In this document: one piece after another, positions 1 to 10,431 of the stretch
Layout: each line of letters opens with the position of its first letter
Numbering within the stretch: position 1 is the stretch's first letter
Assembly (NCBI GenBank): GCA_032622095.1
Contig: CP136064.1
Span: forward strand, 8,239,512-8,303,511
Direction: 5' to 3'
DNA: 64,000 nt
From: Siphonodentalium dalli
Lineage: Eukaryota; Mollusca; Scaphopoda; Gadilida; Siphonodentaliidae
Position numbers and translations under genes: made by a program
Notes under the pieces: generated by a model
What the model was told of the DNA's origin: nothing
The model's database searches: none
What the model saw: only the letters and a program-made list of their open reading frames with translations

Positions 1-244
1 AAACATCATCGGTGTTGGGTGTTTTGCTACCGTACACTCTTTAGATACTGTATGATACTGTATGAGCCCAGATTGAGTCGAGTTAGTGCTTGGAAAATTT
101 ATGTTTTCAATATCGTCAACAGCTTTTTGCCTTCTGCGTGAAACCATATTGTGTCATACTTTTGGCGCTTAATTGTTGGTGCAGAATTAAATGTTTTGAG
201 ACACACGATATTTTCATTCATCGTGATGTTGCATTTAATTTCAG

Positions 245-358
245 GGTCTGACTGTGTATCGGATGCCGGATGGACATGGGTCTCATTACTGTGTTCTCAC
301 CTGGCTAGAGACGGACAAGATCCGGAGTCCAGAGGATACATATGCGGCTCTGAATGAG
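245..358 (+). CDS. Host gene, internal exon (first of four seen)
   Basis: A 38-codon open exon lies between an acceptor (TTTCAG before 245) and a donor (GAG|GTGAGC after 358); both ends are phase 0. It encodes a soluble-looking segment starting GLTVYRMPDGHGSHYCVLTW and ending YAALNE. With exons 1573-1632, 2589-2727 and 5466-5602 it makes one uninterrupted C-terminal reading frame, because every junction agrees in phase and shows GT-AG borders. The 5' part of the gene lies outside the window. No signal peptide, membrane segment or catalytic motif is visible and I do not recognise the family. That this is a real gene is inferred from four consecutive matching splice phases; a spliced transcript would settle it. 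Confidence 0.6.
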
Positions 359-1572
359 GTGAGCTAGAAGAAAACAGCCACATGAAAACGGCTTATCGTT
401 TGTAAACAAGCCATTGCCAGGCTTAGTATTTCAGTTTCTAAAATAAAAAAACATAACCAGAACACAACGTTTTTCGAATTATTACATGTGTAGTTTGAAG
501 TTGTTTCAGGACAACAAGGATTAAGGCTGTATTATGATAAATAACATAAATTCAAATAATTTAAACCCCCGCCAACATGAAGAGCGACACCTCACTTAAT
601 TTATGTTGTACGTATAAACATTGTTGCGAACATATATTATGTTTTTCTTTATTCCCATTCATTATACATTATGCACCAACTGTCTTCAATCAGTCCATAA
701 TGATCACTCGCGGAGACGGCGATAATATAAGCCATTTAGGCTATATGTTTTCAATGTTTGCAGTTGTAATATTGAGTAAGCCAGTCTAGCTATGCTGTCT
801 ACGCGTTTATATCTTTCAGAAATAAAGTAAGGACATTCGAAGATAAGTCATATGGCAGTTTCCTCTGGCGCAAAATAATTTAGGCAAATCGGCAAAATAG
901 TAATCATGTTTATCAAATTTAAGATTTCTACAGTTGTTGTGCAGTTTAGCCAGTAGAATGTTACTCTCTTGGTATCCAACGAAAACCACATGCAGTAAAT
1001 AGAATATTATAAATTTTATTCAAGATGTCTTCAGGTTAACAGGTTATCTTAAAATCCAATTTAATAATTTAATGTATATTTACGTTATAGCTAAATTAAG
1101 TTACGAATTTTCATGTACATGACGTAATCAAATTCATGGACGGATAGCGGAATGGGCAACGCGTGTAAGTAATACGTTGATACGGAGCGTGACCACAAGT
1201 CACTCAAAACAAAGTATTTTAGCAAAATTTAGTACTTCGAGTCCGTTTGTGAGAAAATCGTGCCGTTAACATTTGTTACAATTCACAGTAAGTGCATATC
1301 GTTCGTTAGTATACTTGGGCCATATTATAATAATAACGTTGGGTATGGTTCATTCTGCTTTATTAGTTTATTGGTAAAAAATATATAAATCAAATATATC
1401 AGTATGTATATCTGCATGTGTGCTTTGTACAACTAATTTGTTATAAACCCTATAACTAATTTAAACTCCCCAACCTCGCTCAAAATCGCAGCCAATTGTA
1501 AACTGTACAATATTAATCCAAAAGCAATTGTTCACTGAATTTGTCCAAATGTTGTATTTTTATTTTACACAG
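359..1572 (+). other. Intron 1 with dispersed repeat
   Basis: Intron of the host gene (GT-AG). About 1015-1300 resembles 3530-3770: both carry GGTTA-TCTTAAAAT, TTAATAATTTAA, a degenerate ACGAATT / CGTAATCAAA block and a CACTCA motif in the same order. I take these as two diverged copies of one repeat; the second lies inside the TIR element at 3428-4018. Nothing else is recognised here. Confidence 0.45.
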
Positions 1573-1632
1573 GAGAAAATAGACCGAAGTAAAATCCAAG
1601 CAGCTGCTTACGGTAACAGCAGCGATGATGAG
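1573..1632 (+). CDS. Host gene, 20-codon exon with tandem donor
   Basis: Acceptor TTACACAG precedes 1573. The exon is phase 0 to phase 0 and encodes EKIDRSKIQAAAYGNSSDDE. The donor is a consensus GAG|GTGAGT after 1632. The donor region is duplicated as a 24-bp unit, so a second consensus donor (GGG|GTGAGT) lies exactly 24 bp downstream after 1656 and a weaker third (GAG|GTGAAA) after 1680. The frame stays open through all three, so use of the later sites would add 8 or 16 acidic or serine-rich residues without a frameshift. It joins exon 2589-2727, whose first residues are also Asp-rich. Confidence 0.55.
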
Positions 1633-1690
1633 GTGAGTTCTAACACGGATGATGGGGTGAGTTCTAACACGGGTGATGAGGTGAAATGGC
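1621..1690 (+). repeat. 24-bp tandem repeat carrying splice donors
   Basis: The unit GATGATGAG|GTGAGTTCTAACACG occurs twice and starts a third time. Each unit holds a potential GT donor in the same phase. See the exon at 1573-1632. Confidence 0.7.
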
Positions 1691-2588
1691 GAGAACTATT
1701 TCCCGATGTGAAGTATTTTGAACAGCAAGCAGGACTATTTACCGAGGCCTCAGGTCAACTAGATACATGTGGATATTAATTTATTGAGTTACATTGGCTC
1801 AAATATGGCATCTCATTAAACGAGTCCTGTTGCACAGGCGAATTTAGCTGTGCAAACAATGGAACACACATTTTATCTGAGAATAAAATTTATATTCTTA
1901 ATCATAGAGAAAGTAATCATTTTTTGTGCACCATAAGTGAGAACAGTACTAACGCAACGAGAAAGCCCTTCAGTTTTCTCAAGTTTTCAAAATTCTCGAC
2001 CATAAAGTATGGAATTTGGTTCATTGCGAGATATTGAGGCTCAGAAATCAGATAAACTCCCGTTGTTGTAGGCACATAACTCAAAAAATACTTAACGAAT
2101 CTGGGAAAGGTTTTCTGTTCTGTAATTAGAAATGGTACCCTATATGGTCATGAAATTGGAAGAACTTGTTAATTTGAATTTTTTTTTAAATACAGCCCTG
2201 AAAGTTCATAAATTGCTGAATTTACTAAATTTTTCAAAATTTATTTAACAACTTTCACCAGCTTCCCTTGTATTATAAAGGGTTTATGTACTTATTTCTG
2301 TCATAAACAATTACGCTGCAATAAGTTTCGGGTTTGGAATTTCACTCCGATTTCTGCCAGATCCAAACACTATCGTATTATCATGTAACAATGTATATGT
2401 CTATAGTGATAGGAACAATTGGATATATGTGTGTGTATTTCCTCACGACATGCTGCATGACATTATATGGACGTTCCATTTTATGCAGTTTACATAGTCA
2501 TGGCAATGCTTTAAATTGAAACTTCAATCCGACACTATCCAGATATATATAATGTTGATTTTCTCATAACGATTATAATTTGTAACAG
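1633..2588 (+). other. Intron 2, no further feature
   Basis: AT-rich intronic sequence between the donor after 1632 and the acceptor TGTAACAG before 2589. I see no repeat with a partner elsewhere in the window and no further exon with good borders. Confidence 0.5.
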
Positions 2589-2727
2589 GATGACGACGAA
2601 TCATATATTACCATTTGGTACGAGTTCACACGGGCGAATGTGGAGGAGCGTAACTTCCTTGGTGATGATATGAAGGCTGTGTGTGCTGATAATGATTTGT
2701 TCTGGGCTATCAAATCGAACAAGCCAG
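2589..2727 (+). CDS. Host gene, exon of 46 codons plus one base
   Basis: Acceptor TTGTAACAG, donor CCAG|GTAACT. It is phase 0 at the start and phase 1 at the end. The exon begins DDDESYITIWYEF and ends WAIKSNKP. It continues the acidic run at the end of the preceding exon and then becomes a mixed, probably folded segment with aromatic residues. The leftover G pairs with CG at the start of the 5466 exon to give an Ala codon, which supports the join across a 2.7-kb intron full of mobile elements. Family not recognised. Confidence 0.6.
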
Positions 2728-2884
2728 GTAACTATACAAAGTTTGCCAGCTTCTCAATAGCTTTCATATTTTGAATGATCATGTGTGCGATATTCATTTC
2801 AAACCCCTTCGTAACATCGCATAAGAAAGTCCGACCACTAACATAAAGAATTAAAATATGGTGTATGTTCTGTACCGTATTTAC

Positions 2885-3284
2885 TTAACCCTTTACCCAA
2901 CAGAAGGGCCCTGTGCCAATGCATTCTCTTATATATGCGAGTCGACCATAGGTCGCCTCGCATATATAAGAGAATGCATTGGCTTAACACATTCAAAATT
3001 ATAAAATTGTTAAAGAATGTAAGAAAAAATGGTAAAAAGTGTTAAAAAAATATTTTTTTTAGGCCAATGCATTCTCTTATATATGCGAGGCGACCTATGG
3101 TCGACTCGCATATATAAGAAAATGCATTGGCACAGGGCATAACTGTAACTATCACAATGTGGTCAAGGAGCCGGTTCCAATGATATCCATATGTGTATGG
3201 TTCTATTGAGACAGACCGAAGATATTTTAGGCTGTTGAAGCTTTATTTGGCCGGTTTTGGCCGGTTTGTTGGGTAAAGGGTTAA
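2885..3284. mobile_element. piggyBac-type MITE with TTAA target duplication
   Basis: TTAA at 2885-2888 and 3281-3284 flank perfect inverted termini, CCCTTTACCCAACA (2889-2902) and its reverse complement (3267-3280). TTAA targets and termini starting CCC are hallmarks of the piggyBac superfamily. The interior has no ORF. It holds two long inverted arms (about 2909-2983 and 3062-3137), each of which is itself a hairpin (2916-2982; 3063-3130) built on CTTATATATGCGAG. It sits in intron 3 of the host gene. Confidence 0.85.
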
Positions 3285-3427
3285 GGCCTTTCCACTGAAA
3301 ATGTCATACTGAGTTAGTTAAATGCTGTGAAATTAGTGTCCAAATAAAGAGCACAGGGAATCTATAAGAGATCATTTTACGAAATTTTAAATTTCCACCT
3401 CAGTCCAGAGTCCGAAAACTTTATCAT

Positions 3428-4018
3428 TTAAAGGGGTACTGTACGCCATTTTCATTAAATTTCCGGTGACAACAACGATCTAATATCGATAATAGATAGA
3501 AACATAAGTAATTTGAGTCGAACATGTATTCTGTAAACGCTCAGGTTAATAGGCTATCTTAAAATTTAATAATTTAAAAGTTAATAATTTGATATAAATT
3601 TAATTTATGACTGGAGCCATAAAATGGCGTCAATTAAATTACGAATTACCGTAATCAAAAATAGTAATTGAGGGATACTGGATTTTTAAACCGATCGCAC
3701 ACACGATTGCTTAAAATATTATGATGATACGGGGAGAACACTCAAGCCACTCACTGACTAGCGACGATACAATAACTTAAATGATTATATGGGACTAGTA
3801 TGCATATAATATAACTTTTATTTGATTCATTTGGTTGAAAACTTTACAAAAATTACTCGACAACGACAATTTGTATTTTTGCATTCCGGTAAATTTGTCA
3901 TCCGTAACATGACTTCGTACTCAACAGACTTTCAAATAATGGAAAAATTGTTACCTTATTCTCCGACTCGGAGACTATAGAAACCAACAACAACATGTGG
4001 CGTACAGTACCCCTTTAA
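3428..4018. mobile_element. TIR element (MITE) flanked by TTAA
   Basis: The left end AGGGGTACTGTACGCCA and right end TGGCGTACAGTACCCCT are perfect inverted repeats, each bordered by TTAA (3428-3431; 4015-4018). Because the border reads TTTAAAGGGG, a TA target duplication is equally possible, so the superfamily is unsettled. There is no coding potential. An internal 240-bp stretch matches a diverged copy in intron 1. Confidence 0.75.
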
Positions 4019-4027
4019 GCAATATAA

Positions 4028-4420
4028 ATATGTCAGACAAACTTGCATCCATACTCTATAGAACGCAACAAAATCAACATCCATTACTTATATTTACACT
4101 CAACCGAGTCAACTGGCAGATTATAAGATCATTTAACGTCACGTGACGTAATTTCGAACAATCAACGTCCTACAGTCATGTCCAGAGTTATGACCGACAA
4201 ACTTGCAGCCATACTCTATTATATAGAGCGCAACAAAATCAACATGCAGTATGTATATGTACACTCAACTGGCCGATTAAAAGAGAATTTAACGCCCATT
4301 TCCAAGATCATTCTTGAAGCTCGTTGCAAGTTGCGCCTACACAATATGAACACAAGTAGGGATATGTTTGCGACGTCACGTAATTTCGACAAATCAACGT
4401 CCTACAGTCATGTTCCACAG
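4028..4420 (+). repeat. Imperfect tandem duplication, about 165 bp
   Basis: The series GACAAACTTGCA-CCATACTCTAT, GCAACAAAATCAACAT, ACACTCAAC and ATCAACGTCCTACAGTCATGT appears first at about 4033-4180 and again from about 4194, with the second unit lengthened internally and ending near 4415. Function unknown; intronic. Confidence 0.6.
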
Positions 4421-4618
4421 CGCGAATGCATATGGGAGCGTAAATATGGATGTGTGAAAAACATAGAATATTGATACTATCAATATATACTTTAAATATA
4501 CTTTTATAAACGGACTGAATGTGCAACACAAAGACGTATAGAAGACATAATATCGATAGAAACGTCTTCGGCGTGGAATAATAAATATCATTCTTCGCAT
4601 ACTCTCGTTATAGTAAAC

Positions 4619-5093
4619 ATAATAGCAACCACCAATGGTGCTTATACCTAAGGCAGGTGAATGACGTCATATAGTTTTTTCTAAATCCATCAGTGATTTT
4701 TCAAGATCGCGGGTATAGATTTTGGAGAAATTGTCACGTTACTTCCGGTTAGCAACCGTGTGGAGATTGCAAAAAAAACGCGGAATTGGAAATGAAGCAT
4801 CGCGATAAAAATGAAAGTAACAATTTCACGTGTGATTTAGGTATATTAATTTCATTTAGACCAATTTCGTTGGTTCGCTTAATGAAAACGAAAAATGAAG
4901 AAGTCATGACGAGAATCCAGACAAGATTTTACAATCCACGACATGTCTTGTCAAGTTGACATGTCGTCTCCGTCGTGACCACTGCATGATGTTACATAAA
5001 TTATTCTTGGCGTTATGACGCCGAAAAAAGGCAAATTTGAGGCACATCATGTGCGGTTGCTCCACTACGTGTCACGTACGATTCATAGTAGCC
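4619..5093 (+). mobile_element. Dispersed repeat, single-monomer copy
   Basis: This matches 62134-63125 over its whole length, from AATAGCAACCACCAA to the end at CACTACGTGTCACG-ACGATTCATA. It carries one copy of the approximately 47-bp monomer (ACCTAAGGCAGGTGAATGACGTCATA) that is repeated about 12 times in the other copy. It has no TIR and no ORF. A tandem core that varies in copy number with constant flanks resembles Helitron-related non-autonomous elements of bivalves; that assignment is inference. Confidence 0.65.
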
Positions 5094-5099
5094 TTTGTC

Positions 5100-5245
5100 T
5101 TGAACAATCTTGTTAGCCTAATATTGGTATAGTAAAGACGAACAGCACATGTCTGGAACATTCTTGTTACCCTACTCTTATTATTGTAAACATAAACAAC
5201 CTAATGTCTGGAACATTCGTGTTAGCCTTCTCTTGGTTTAGAACA
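5100..5245 (+). repeat. Short tandem repeat, about 58 bp, three units
   Basis: TGTCTGGAACATTC-TGTTA-CCT-CTCTT-TT is seen three times with drift (first unit reads CTTGAACAATCTTGTTAGCC). It is followed by a poly-C tract at about 5254-5267. Confidence 0.6.
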
Positions 5246-5465
5246 TTTGTATACCCCCCCCCCCCCTATAGCCCTGACAAGTTTTGCAGAGAATATAATC
5301 ATGGAGATCATGTGGAGGTTGTCATGGAGATCGGTTCGGAAATAATTTGGATGTCGTCATTTAGGGTATTTATTCATCTACATTATCCATTTTTCCGAAA
5401 ATAAAGTAGATATAATTTGGAGATTCAAAATAGTCATATACGTTTAATATGTATTCCCATTGCAG

Positions 5466-5602
5466 CGGTGTCCCATGAGAAAAAGATCCGGAAGAAGAGG
5501 TGGTTCGTCAGACTGAGGCGTGTATGGAACTGGGTCAAAGACTCGTGTACTGTACGAGTCGGAAATCAATGGGTCAAAGCCGAATGCTCGTCAAGCTTCT
5601 AG
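5466..5602 (+). CDS. Host gene, terminal coding exon
   Basis: Acceptor CCCATTGCAG precedes 5466. With one base carried from the previous exon it reads A-VSHEKKIRKKRW and so on, and stops at TAG (5600-5602) after 45 more codons. The C-terminus is strongly basic and tryptophan-rich (RWFVRLRRVWNWVKDS), then ends VKAECSSSF. No canonical AATAAA is obvious soon after the stop, so the 3' UTR limit is unknown. This exon closes the four-exon frame starting at 245; the overall product is unrecognised. The contrast of an acidic middle and a basic tail is an observation, not evidence of a function. Confidence 0.6.
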
Positions 5603-5653
5603 AAACAGTAAACTGTTGTGATCTTTCTGCATAATACTTGTTGCTCTACATAC

Positions 5654-6149
5654 TAGATCATGTCGTGAATCTCTACTCTGGCTACGCCCACACCTATCAT
5701 ATTCTACCTGTTTAAAATCTGGGAAAGTCTATGACATTGCAAAAACAGTACAGGAATATATTTCTTAGCTAACACATGTTTCTTAATAGTGTATTTCGAA
5801 GCAGGTGAATGTTCCAGCTCCAGATTGCATGATTTAGGTGTCTTTGTTAAGCCGAGTTTGGTTTACATCGCTTACAAACATGGAATTTATCCGGGGTAAT
5901 CATTGCAATGTTTATTACGATATCGACTCACAAAAATAATGCAATCTCAAGCTCGGACCACCCCCTACTGTGAACTAGATTATTAAGGAACAAGTATTAA
6001 CAACCGAAATTTATTTCCTGCGTTGTTTGTTCAATGTTATAAAGTTCCCCGTAAGAACAGATCAGAACGTCAAAACGATCACATGGTTTGAACGGGTGGA
6101 ATATTATCTCTGCAAGCGTAGCCAGAGTAGAAATTCGTGACATGATCTA
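5654..6149. mobile_element. TIR element of about 0.5 kb
   Basis: Left TAGATCATGTCGTGAATCTC, continuing CTACTCTGGCTACGC, is matched in inverted form at 6117-6149 with few mismatches, and weaker matching continues inward to about 60 bp. Flanks CTCTACATAC and CTCTGCATGC agree at 8 of 10 positions and could be an aged 9-10 bp target duplication. No ORF. It lies just 3' of the host gene's stop. Confidence 0.6.
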
Positions 6150-6237
6150 CTCTGCATGCATGTGAATATAAATGTACCTGCATCAACGTTATACAATGAC
6201 TTGTCTCGTCGAACAATGGAGATTCAATATAAATCCA

Positions 6238-7230
6238 TGAACTGATTATCCACATGGTACATGTAACTGACTATCCACATGGTACATGTAACTGACTATC
6301 CACATGGTACATGTAACTGACTATCCACATGGTACATGTAACTGACTATCCACATGGTACATGTAACTGACTATCCACATGATACATGTAACTGACTATC
6401 CACATGGTACATGTAACTGACTATCCACATGGTAATGTAACTGACTATCCACATGGTACATGTACATGTAACTGACTATCCACATGGTACATGTAACTGA
6501 CTATCCACATGGTACATGTAACTGACTATCCACATGGTACATGTACATGTAACTGACTATCCACATGGTACATGTAACTGACTATACACATGGTACATGT
6601 AACTGACTATCCACATGCTACATGTAACTGACTATACACATGCTACATGTAACTGACTATCCACATGATACATGTAACTGACTATCCACATGGTACATGT
6701 ACATGTAACTGACTATCCACATGCTAGATGTAACTGACTATACACATGGTACATGTAACTGACTATCCACATGGTACATGTACATGTAACTGACTATCCA
6801 CATGGTACATGTAACTGACTATCCACATGGTACATGTAACTGACTATCCACATGGTACATGTACATGTAACTGACTATCCACATGGTACATGTAACTGAC
6901 TATCCACATGGTACATGTAACTGACTATCCACATGCTACATGTAACTGACTATCCACATGCTACATGTAACTGACTATCCACATGATACATGTAACTGAC
7001 TATCCACATGGTACATGTACATGTAACTGACTATCCACATGCTACATGTAACTGACTATCCACATGGTACATGTAACTGACTATCCACATGGTACATGTA
7101 ACTGACTATCCACATGGTACATGTAACTGACTATCCACATGGTACCTGTAACTGACTATCCACATGCTACATGTAACTGACTATCCACATGCTATATGTA
7201 ACTGACTATCCACATGCTACATGTAACTGG
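6238..7230 (+). repeat. 25-bp satellite array
   Basis: Close to forty copies of ACTGACTATCCACATGGTACATGTA. Some units carry an extra CATGTA (31 bp), and others have GCTACATGTA, GATACATGTA or TATACACATGG variants. The GTACATGTAC core is self-complementary. No coding frame of interest. Confidence 0.95.
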
Positions 7231-7803
7231 ATAATTCTGAATAAATTGTTTGATGCTAGTTTATGTGTTATTGTTATACCATTTTCATCCATAGAATCGA
7301 TCTCACAAGGGGGTATAATCGTGTGAACCCTTAACACTTACATGACGGGAGTCGCGGTAATGCAGCATTAAATATCCTGTGCTAGTGTAGTATCTTATAT
7401 ATGCGAGTCTCCCATAGGGACCCTCGCATATATAAGAGAATGCACAGAAGGACAACAGAAGTGAAAAACTTCGGCTACATGTACAATTATCGACAGTGTT
7501 ATATGCCGAACACAAAAATCAGAAATCATTCAAATTACAGAATTAACACATTCTATACTAAAGCATTTATGCCCATATGAAATGTTCATATAATAAGTTC
7601 AACAAACGACCATTGAACTTATTATCTAAACCTTTCCTTCAATAAATAGGGTTCCTTCTGCACTTTTATTTATCTGTCGTCTGCTTTTATCACCTTAACA
7701 CCCCTCTAAATGAATAATAGATTATTCCAGTGTATATTTTTATAACTGAACGGGATAATCCATTTAGTGTAGAAAGGGTTAAACACAGATATCTCCTTTA
7801 CAG
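7231..7803. other. Spacer with solo hairpin
   Basis: Apart from the hairpin at 7390-7441 I see only AT-rich sequence. A weak imperfect inverted repeat with TTAA ends lies at about 7694-7783. Confidence 0.4.
7390..7441. repeat. Hairpin related to the piggyBac MITE arm
   Basis: TCTTATATATGCGAG and CTCGCATATATAAGAGAATGC surround a CCATAGGG loop. The same stem, including the continuation GAGAATGCA, forms each arm of the 2885-3284 element, so this is probably a fragment of that family. Confidence 0.7.
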
Positions 7804-7905
7804 TAGCACGGTGGGGAATCACGTGGTATCACGGTTGGGAATCACGTGGTATCACGGTGGGGAATCACGTGGTATCACGGTGGGGATTCACGTGGTTTCG
7901 GGGTT
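7804..7905 (+). repeat. 23-bp tandem repeat, four units
   Basis: GGGGAATCACGTGGTATCACGGT is repeated four times, the last unit diverged. The last unit merges with the left terminus of the fold-back element at 7875-8727, so the array may be an amplified terminus. Confidence 0.75.
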
Positions 7906-8727
7906 GGTGAGTACCACACATACAAAATGACCGAGGCTGGTGTAAACGCACAAATAACATAAATTTACAAGAAAAAATGTCAGAAATGGGAACGCGCTCA
8001 AGATCATATATAAAATACCCATGATTGTAATTATAGAATATAAAATATATTGGTTTCACGAATGACCAACTCATAATTCCGTTAAAACAACTAATCCTTC
8101 AAATTATTACAACAACTATATACGGCTTATCACTGAAGGTTTCTCATGCATCTCACCAGAATTCCCAACTACACATTTTACCGGACTCGGCCTCCGGGTC
8201 GAAGTTCGACTTTTAATCCGTCCCAAAAATTCCCATTTCTATAAATAAACGTACATGGTCCATGTATACAAAGAATCAGCGAAACATTATACACGCGCAG
8301 CGCGAAATGAGGAACTGATACAAAACATAATATTTTGACTGTTACGAGCACACATGCTAGTTTATTTTTTAAACAAGTTGATACCTTGTTTGTTTGGAAA
8401 TATACTCCGTGGTTTTCTATAACATTCTGACCAAAGTTGCCAGTCGGAGGTGCGTGAAATACACCAGTACATACATCTTGGAGAATCCTTCGACTGAAAA
8501 CTTTGGTCAGAATGTTCGAGAAAACAAATGTGAATTTGGATACAAATTAGGTATCAACTTGTTTGAAAAATAGTAAGGCATCTGCTCGTAACTGGCAAAA
8601 TACTATGTAATACGTCATATCTTAGTTTATTGCCCTTTTCTCCGTTTCTGGTAGCGTTTTCGACCGCTTCGGAAATTTTGAATGCGTGATACTCATCAAC
8701 TCGAAACCACGTGATTCCTCACCGTGA
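7875..8727. mobile_element. Fold-back element with long imperfect termini
   Basis: TCACGGTGGGGATTCACGTG, continuing GTTTCGGGGTTGGTGAGTACCAC, pairs with the reverse complement of 8660-8727. Matching extends inward past 70 bp (ACACATACAAAATGACCGAGG vs ACGCATTCAAAATTTCCGAAG). A second inverted pair lies inside, at 8335-8380 vs 8548-8605 and 8421-8447 vs 8489-8520 (CATTCTGACCAAAGTT). No ORF. Confidence 0.65.
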
Positions 8728-9725
8728 ATAGATCTACCAATTTACTGACACTGAGGTCTCATTCTGAGGCATATATTCCGACCGATCTGGCTCATGTTGG
8801 TTGCATACGGGGACCTTTATCACACAATAATGATAGAAATAAAATAAAACAGGACAAATCAAATAGAGAGCACTATTTTAGATGATACATGTAGCCGATA
8901 CCTTAATCGGTCACTATTCTTTGAACTGTCAATATAGTGGCCACCAAATATTACCAATATATCCTTGTGCAAATAGGTTCATAGTTTACCTAAATATTCA
9001 CATAGGTTCATAACTTCATATTGGACTTATTTGATTCTGAAATAAATAATAGTGGACTTTACCCATTAGACCATTTTATGGCGCGGGCCACAGTGAAAAC
9101 ACATTGTAAAGAGCGTGAATCTGGTAAGTCGATTTAGCCTCATACAGAGTGTAATTCAGGTCTAAATACGCCCCCATATGTGCTTATTTGTAGCCTATTT
9201 TAAGGAGACCATGCTGAATAATACAATCTCCATTTTGACATCGTTTATTACAGTCTGTGCTCATGACAATAAGCACATACCGGGGTTATTTTAATGAGCT
9301 AATTAAGCTGATATAACATAGTCGCATAAGAGCAACGTAGTTTATCCCAAAGGGTTAAACAGATGTGGAGATTTAAACCAGAATTTTATTAGAAACGCAA
9401 AAGATGTTCGGTAGCGAAATATTTCACCGATAGATCATTACGCGATCAATACGCCATACCGCATGGAATTCCAAAAAGTAAGCAATAGAATAAAGCGACA
9501 AAGTATTTGGACAAATTTACAACATAATCATGATTGCGAGAATTTTGGTCAAAATGTTAATTAGGTTACGAATCAATTGGGATAACTCTTGAGCAGGAAT
9601 TGGGAGAACTTACACGTAGGGATGAGCGACGCGGTTGGTGTCAACTTTCTTTTCAAGTTATCGATCGAAGAGGACGGTCACTATTTTTTCAAACAGGTAC
9701 AGTTCGTCTTTTGTCTTCGCTCAGT
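8728..9725. other. Non-coding; contains diverged dispersed repeat
   Basis: About 8985-9150 matches, in inverted orientation, 32985-33050 joined to 33673-33750 (shared TTATTTCAGAATCAAAT, TGTTTTCACTG-GGCCCG-GCCAT and ACTTACCAGA). The rest is AT-rich with no recognised feature. Confidence 0.5.
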
Positions 9726-10377
9726 ATGGTTAGAATACTTTTTCTGGGACATTCTTTCGTCAATAGATTTGGTGCTCATTTATATCATGGTGGGCCTGGG
9801 AAGAAACGTTTTCCGCAGTGGCATAATTTTGCTAAAAACTTGAATTTGTCCACGCACGCCACACGTGGCTCAGGAAAAACACAAAATGTGTGCGTTAGAT
9901 TCGTCGGTCGTTCGGGGGCTACCGTATGCGATTTGAGAGCGGACGCGGGCGTTTGCCATACCCTCACACAGTTTAAGCCCCACCTGGTATTATTGCAAGT
10001 GGGGCCTAATGATTTATGTAAAAAAGGGCCCGAGGTGGTGTCGGGGAAAATTGATGATTACCTCCATGACCTCAAAGAGAAGTATGGCGTCTCCTGTATC
10101 ATGGTCAATAAACTTTTTCGCCGCACAAAATTGTTGCGTCATTTCGCTGTCCCGGGCGTCACTTTGGAGATCCTCAATCAAAGAATCCACACAGGCCAAT
10201 GTCATGTTACAAGCCTACACCGATGTTCGTCCAAGGACTCTGCTCTGGCGTCAGCCCAGATTGGAACGGTCCGTCCAGCATTTCCTGGGCGATGGGATAC
10301 ATTTCACCGAGAAAGGGATCAATAAATATTATTGGGGTATCCGTGGGGCAATGCTTCATTTCCTCAATCATTTCTGA
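9726..10377 (+). pseudogene. SGNH/GDSL-type hydrolase, frameshifted
   Basis: An SGNH-hydrolase fold is indicated by its blocks in order. The nucleophile block is LFLGHSF, with Ser at 9753-9755 after ATG 9726. Block II is RFVGRSGATV. Block III is LLQVGPND, with the Asn of the oxyanion hole at 10008-10010. The catalytic Asp/His block DGIHFTEKG (Asp 10291, His 10300) follows. The first three blocks are in one frame and the last is one base out, so a single-base indel near 10190-10200 has broken the ORF, which ends HFLNHF. Family members hydrolyse ester bonds. Closely similar single-domain SGNH proteins are known as passengers in YR retrotransposons (Ngaro type), and a YR element lies downstream on the same strand, so a mobile-element origin is more likely than a host gene. 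Confidence 0.7.
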
Positions 10378-10431
10378 CTTTGTTGGTCATTCCATCCACG
10401 ATCACTAGTAATATTTATTTCGGTGAGTGGT

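Noticed and set aside
6238-7230. CRISPR-like array
   Set aside because: Direct tandem repeats with no unique spacers in a eukaryotic window; a satellite.
7694-7783. Second piggyBac-like element with TTAA ends
   Set aside because: The inverted ends match only partly (TTAACACCCCTCTAAATG vs TTAACCCTTTCTACACTAAATG) and could be chance in AT-rich DNA.
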